The notes beneath the pieces were generated by a model. The model saw only the letters and a list, made by a program, of their open reading frames with translations. It was not told where the DNA came from and made no database searches. Positions 4,960 to 5,177 of a stretch of 5,177 bases of DNA are shown here, piece after piece. Numbering within the stretch: the stretch's first letter is position 1; the number at the start of each line of letters is the position of its first letter. Source of the DNA: an uncultured Chloroflexota bacterium (lineage in GTDB: Bacteria; Chloroflexota; Chloroflexia; Chloroflexales; Roseiflexaceae); NCBI GenBank assembly GCA_903871975.1, contig CAIQIY010000440.1, positions 1 to 5,177 of the forward strand, written 5' to 3'. A program made the translations under genes and the position numbers.

Positions 4960-5177
4960 TCAGCGGCGGCGCACGCCTGTGACCGGCGGCAGGCGCATCA
5001 GCAACACCACCGCAGTGACCAGCGCGAACACCAGGGCGAGGCGGATGTCGCTCTTGGCTTGCCAGACCTGGTGGACGACCGCCAGCGGCACCGCCAGGTA
5101 GGCCATGCGATGGACGCGGCGCCAATGCCGCCCCAGGCGGCGCTGCCACGCGGTCGTCGAGGTCAGCGCCAGCGGGA
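4960..5177 (-). CDS. msrQ: MsrQ/YedZ-type haem b membrane protein, C-terminal part
   Basis: The - strand frame enters from the right edge (first full codon at 5175) and gives 71 residues ending at TGA (complement of 4960-4962). Its beginning PLALTSTTAW followed by RRLGRHWRRVHRMAYLAV and H-Q-V-W-Q-A-K-S-D-I-R matches the C-terminal third of MsrQ, the haem-binding inner-membrane partner of the periplasmic methionine-sulfoxide reductase MsrP (ferric-reductase-like transmembrane family). Two histidines 13 residues apart are visible (codons 5110-5112 and 5071-5073), the same spacing as the last two haem-related histidines of E. coli MsrQ (151 and 164). One more hydrophobic segment and a basic tail V-R-R-R follow. 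MsrQ passes electrons from the quinone pool or flavin to MsrP to repair oxidised envelope proteins. The N-terminus and probably msrP lie beyond the right edge. It is transcribed toward the ABC genes, so it is a separate unit. Confidence 0.88.
   Translation of the reverse strand, partial: PLALTSTTAWQRRLGRHWRRVHRMAYLAVPLAVVHQVWQAKSDIRLALVFALVTAVVLLMRLPPVTGVRRR

Noticed and set aside
4886..5149. - strand frame of 87 codons at the right edge
   Set aside because: The adjacent - strand frame encodes a clear MsrQ C-terminus with haem-type histidines; this one is its out-of-frame shadow, Pro/Gly/Ala-rich.

Overview
This is a GC-rich, gene-dense bacterial window. A six-gene array on the + strand meets one gene on the - strand at the right edge. 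Strong GC third-position bias, GTG/ATG starts, and a minimal hydrogenase-4-like membrane complex joined to an ABC exporter suggest a Chloroflexota (Chloroflexia-type) genome. That placement is an inference from style and gene families, not from a marker gene. No rRNA, tRNA, CRISPR array, insertion sequence or phage gene is visible. The longest non-coding gap is 46 bp, so no long intergenic stretch needs explaining.

Left and centre (1-3037): four consecutive genes encode parts of a complex I / energy-converting-hydrogenase-type machine. They are a HyfE/NuoK-like membrane protein (its 5' part is off the window), a HyfF/NuoN-like antiporter-family subunit (347-1801), a very small hydrogenase-small-subunit/NuoB-like Fe-S protein with all four cluster cysteines (1848-2222), and a divergent NuoH/HyfC/EchB-like membrane anchor (2219-3037). 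The best description is an Ehr-like (energy-converting hydrogenase related) or group-4-hydrogenase-like complex. The catalytic large subunit (NuoD/HyfG type) and a NuoL/HyfB-type pump are not in the window; if they exist here they lie upstream. The HyfE- and HyfF-like subunits lack most of the buried charged residues that carry protons in relatives.

Right of centre (3038-4920): an ABC ATPase begins at the base after the NuoH-like stop codon and is followed by a six-helix ABC-2-type permease. The ATPase keeps Walker A and Walker B but has altered Q-loop, signature, D-loop and H-loop positions. The zero-base junction and common strand suggest that the exporter is co-transcribed, and perhaps translationally coupled, with the redox complex.

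Right edge (4960-5177, - strand): the C-terminal 71 residues of an MsrQ/YedZ-type haem b membrane protein converge on the array. Its usual partner msrP (molybdopterin methionine-sulfoxide reductase) would be expected beyond the right edge. A 14-bp palindrome lies in the 39-bp convergent gap.

The most interesting feature is the combination: an Ehr-like redox module with intact Fe-S ligands but depleted proton-path residues, tied to an ABC transporter with degenerate ATPase motifs. The sequence alone does not tell what the complex oxidises, pumps or exports.
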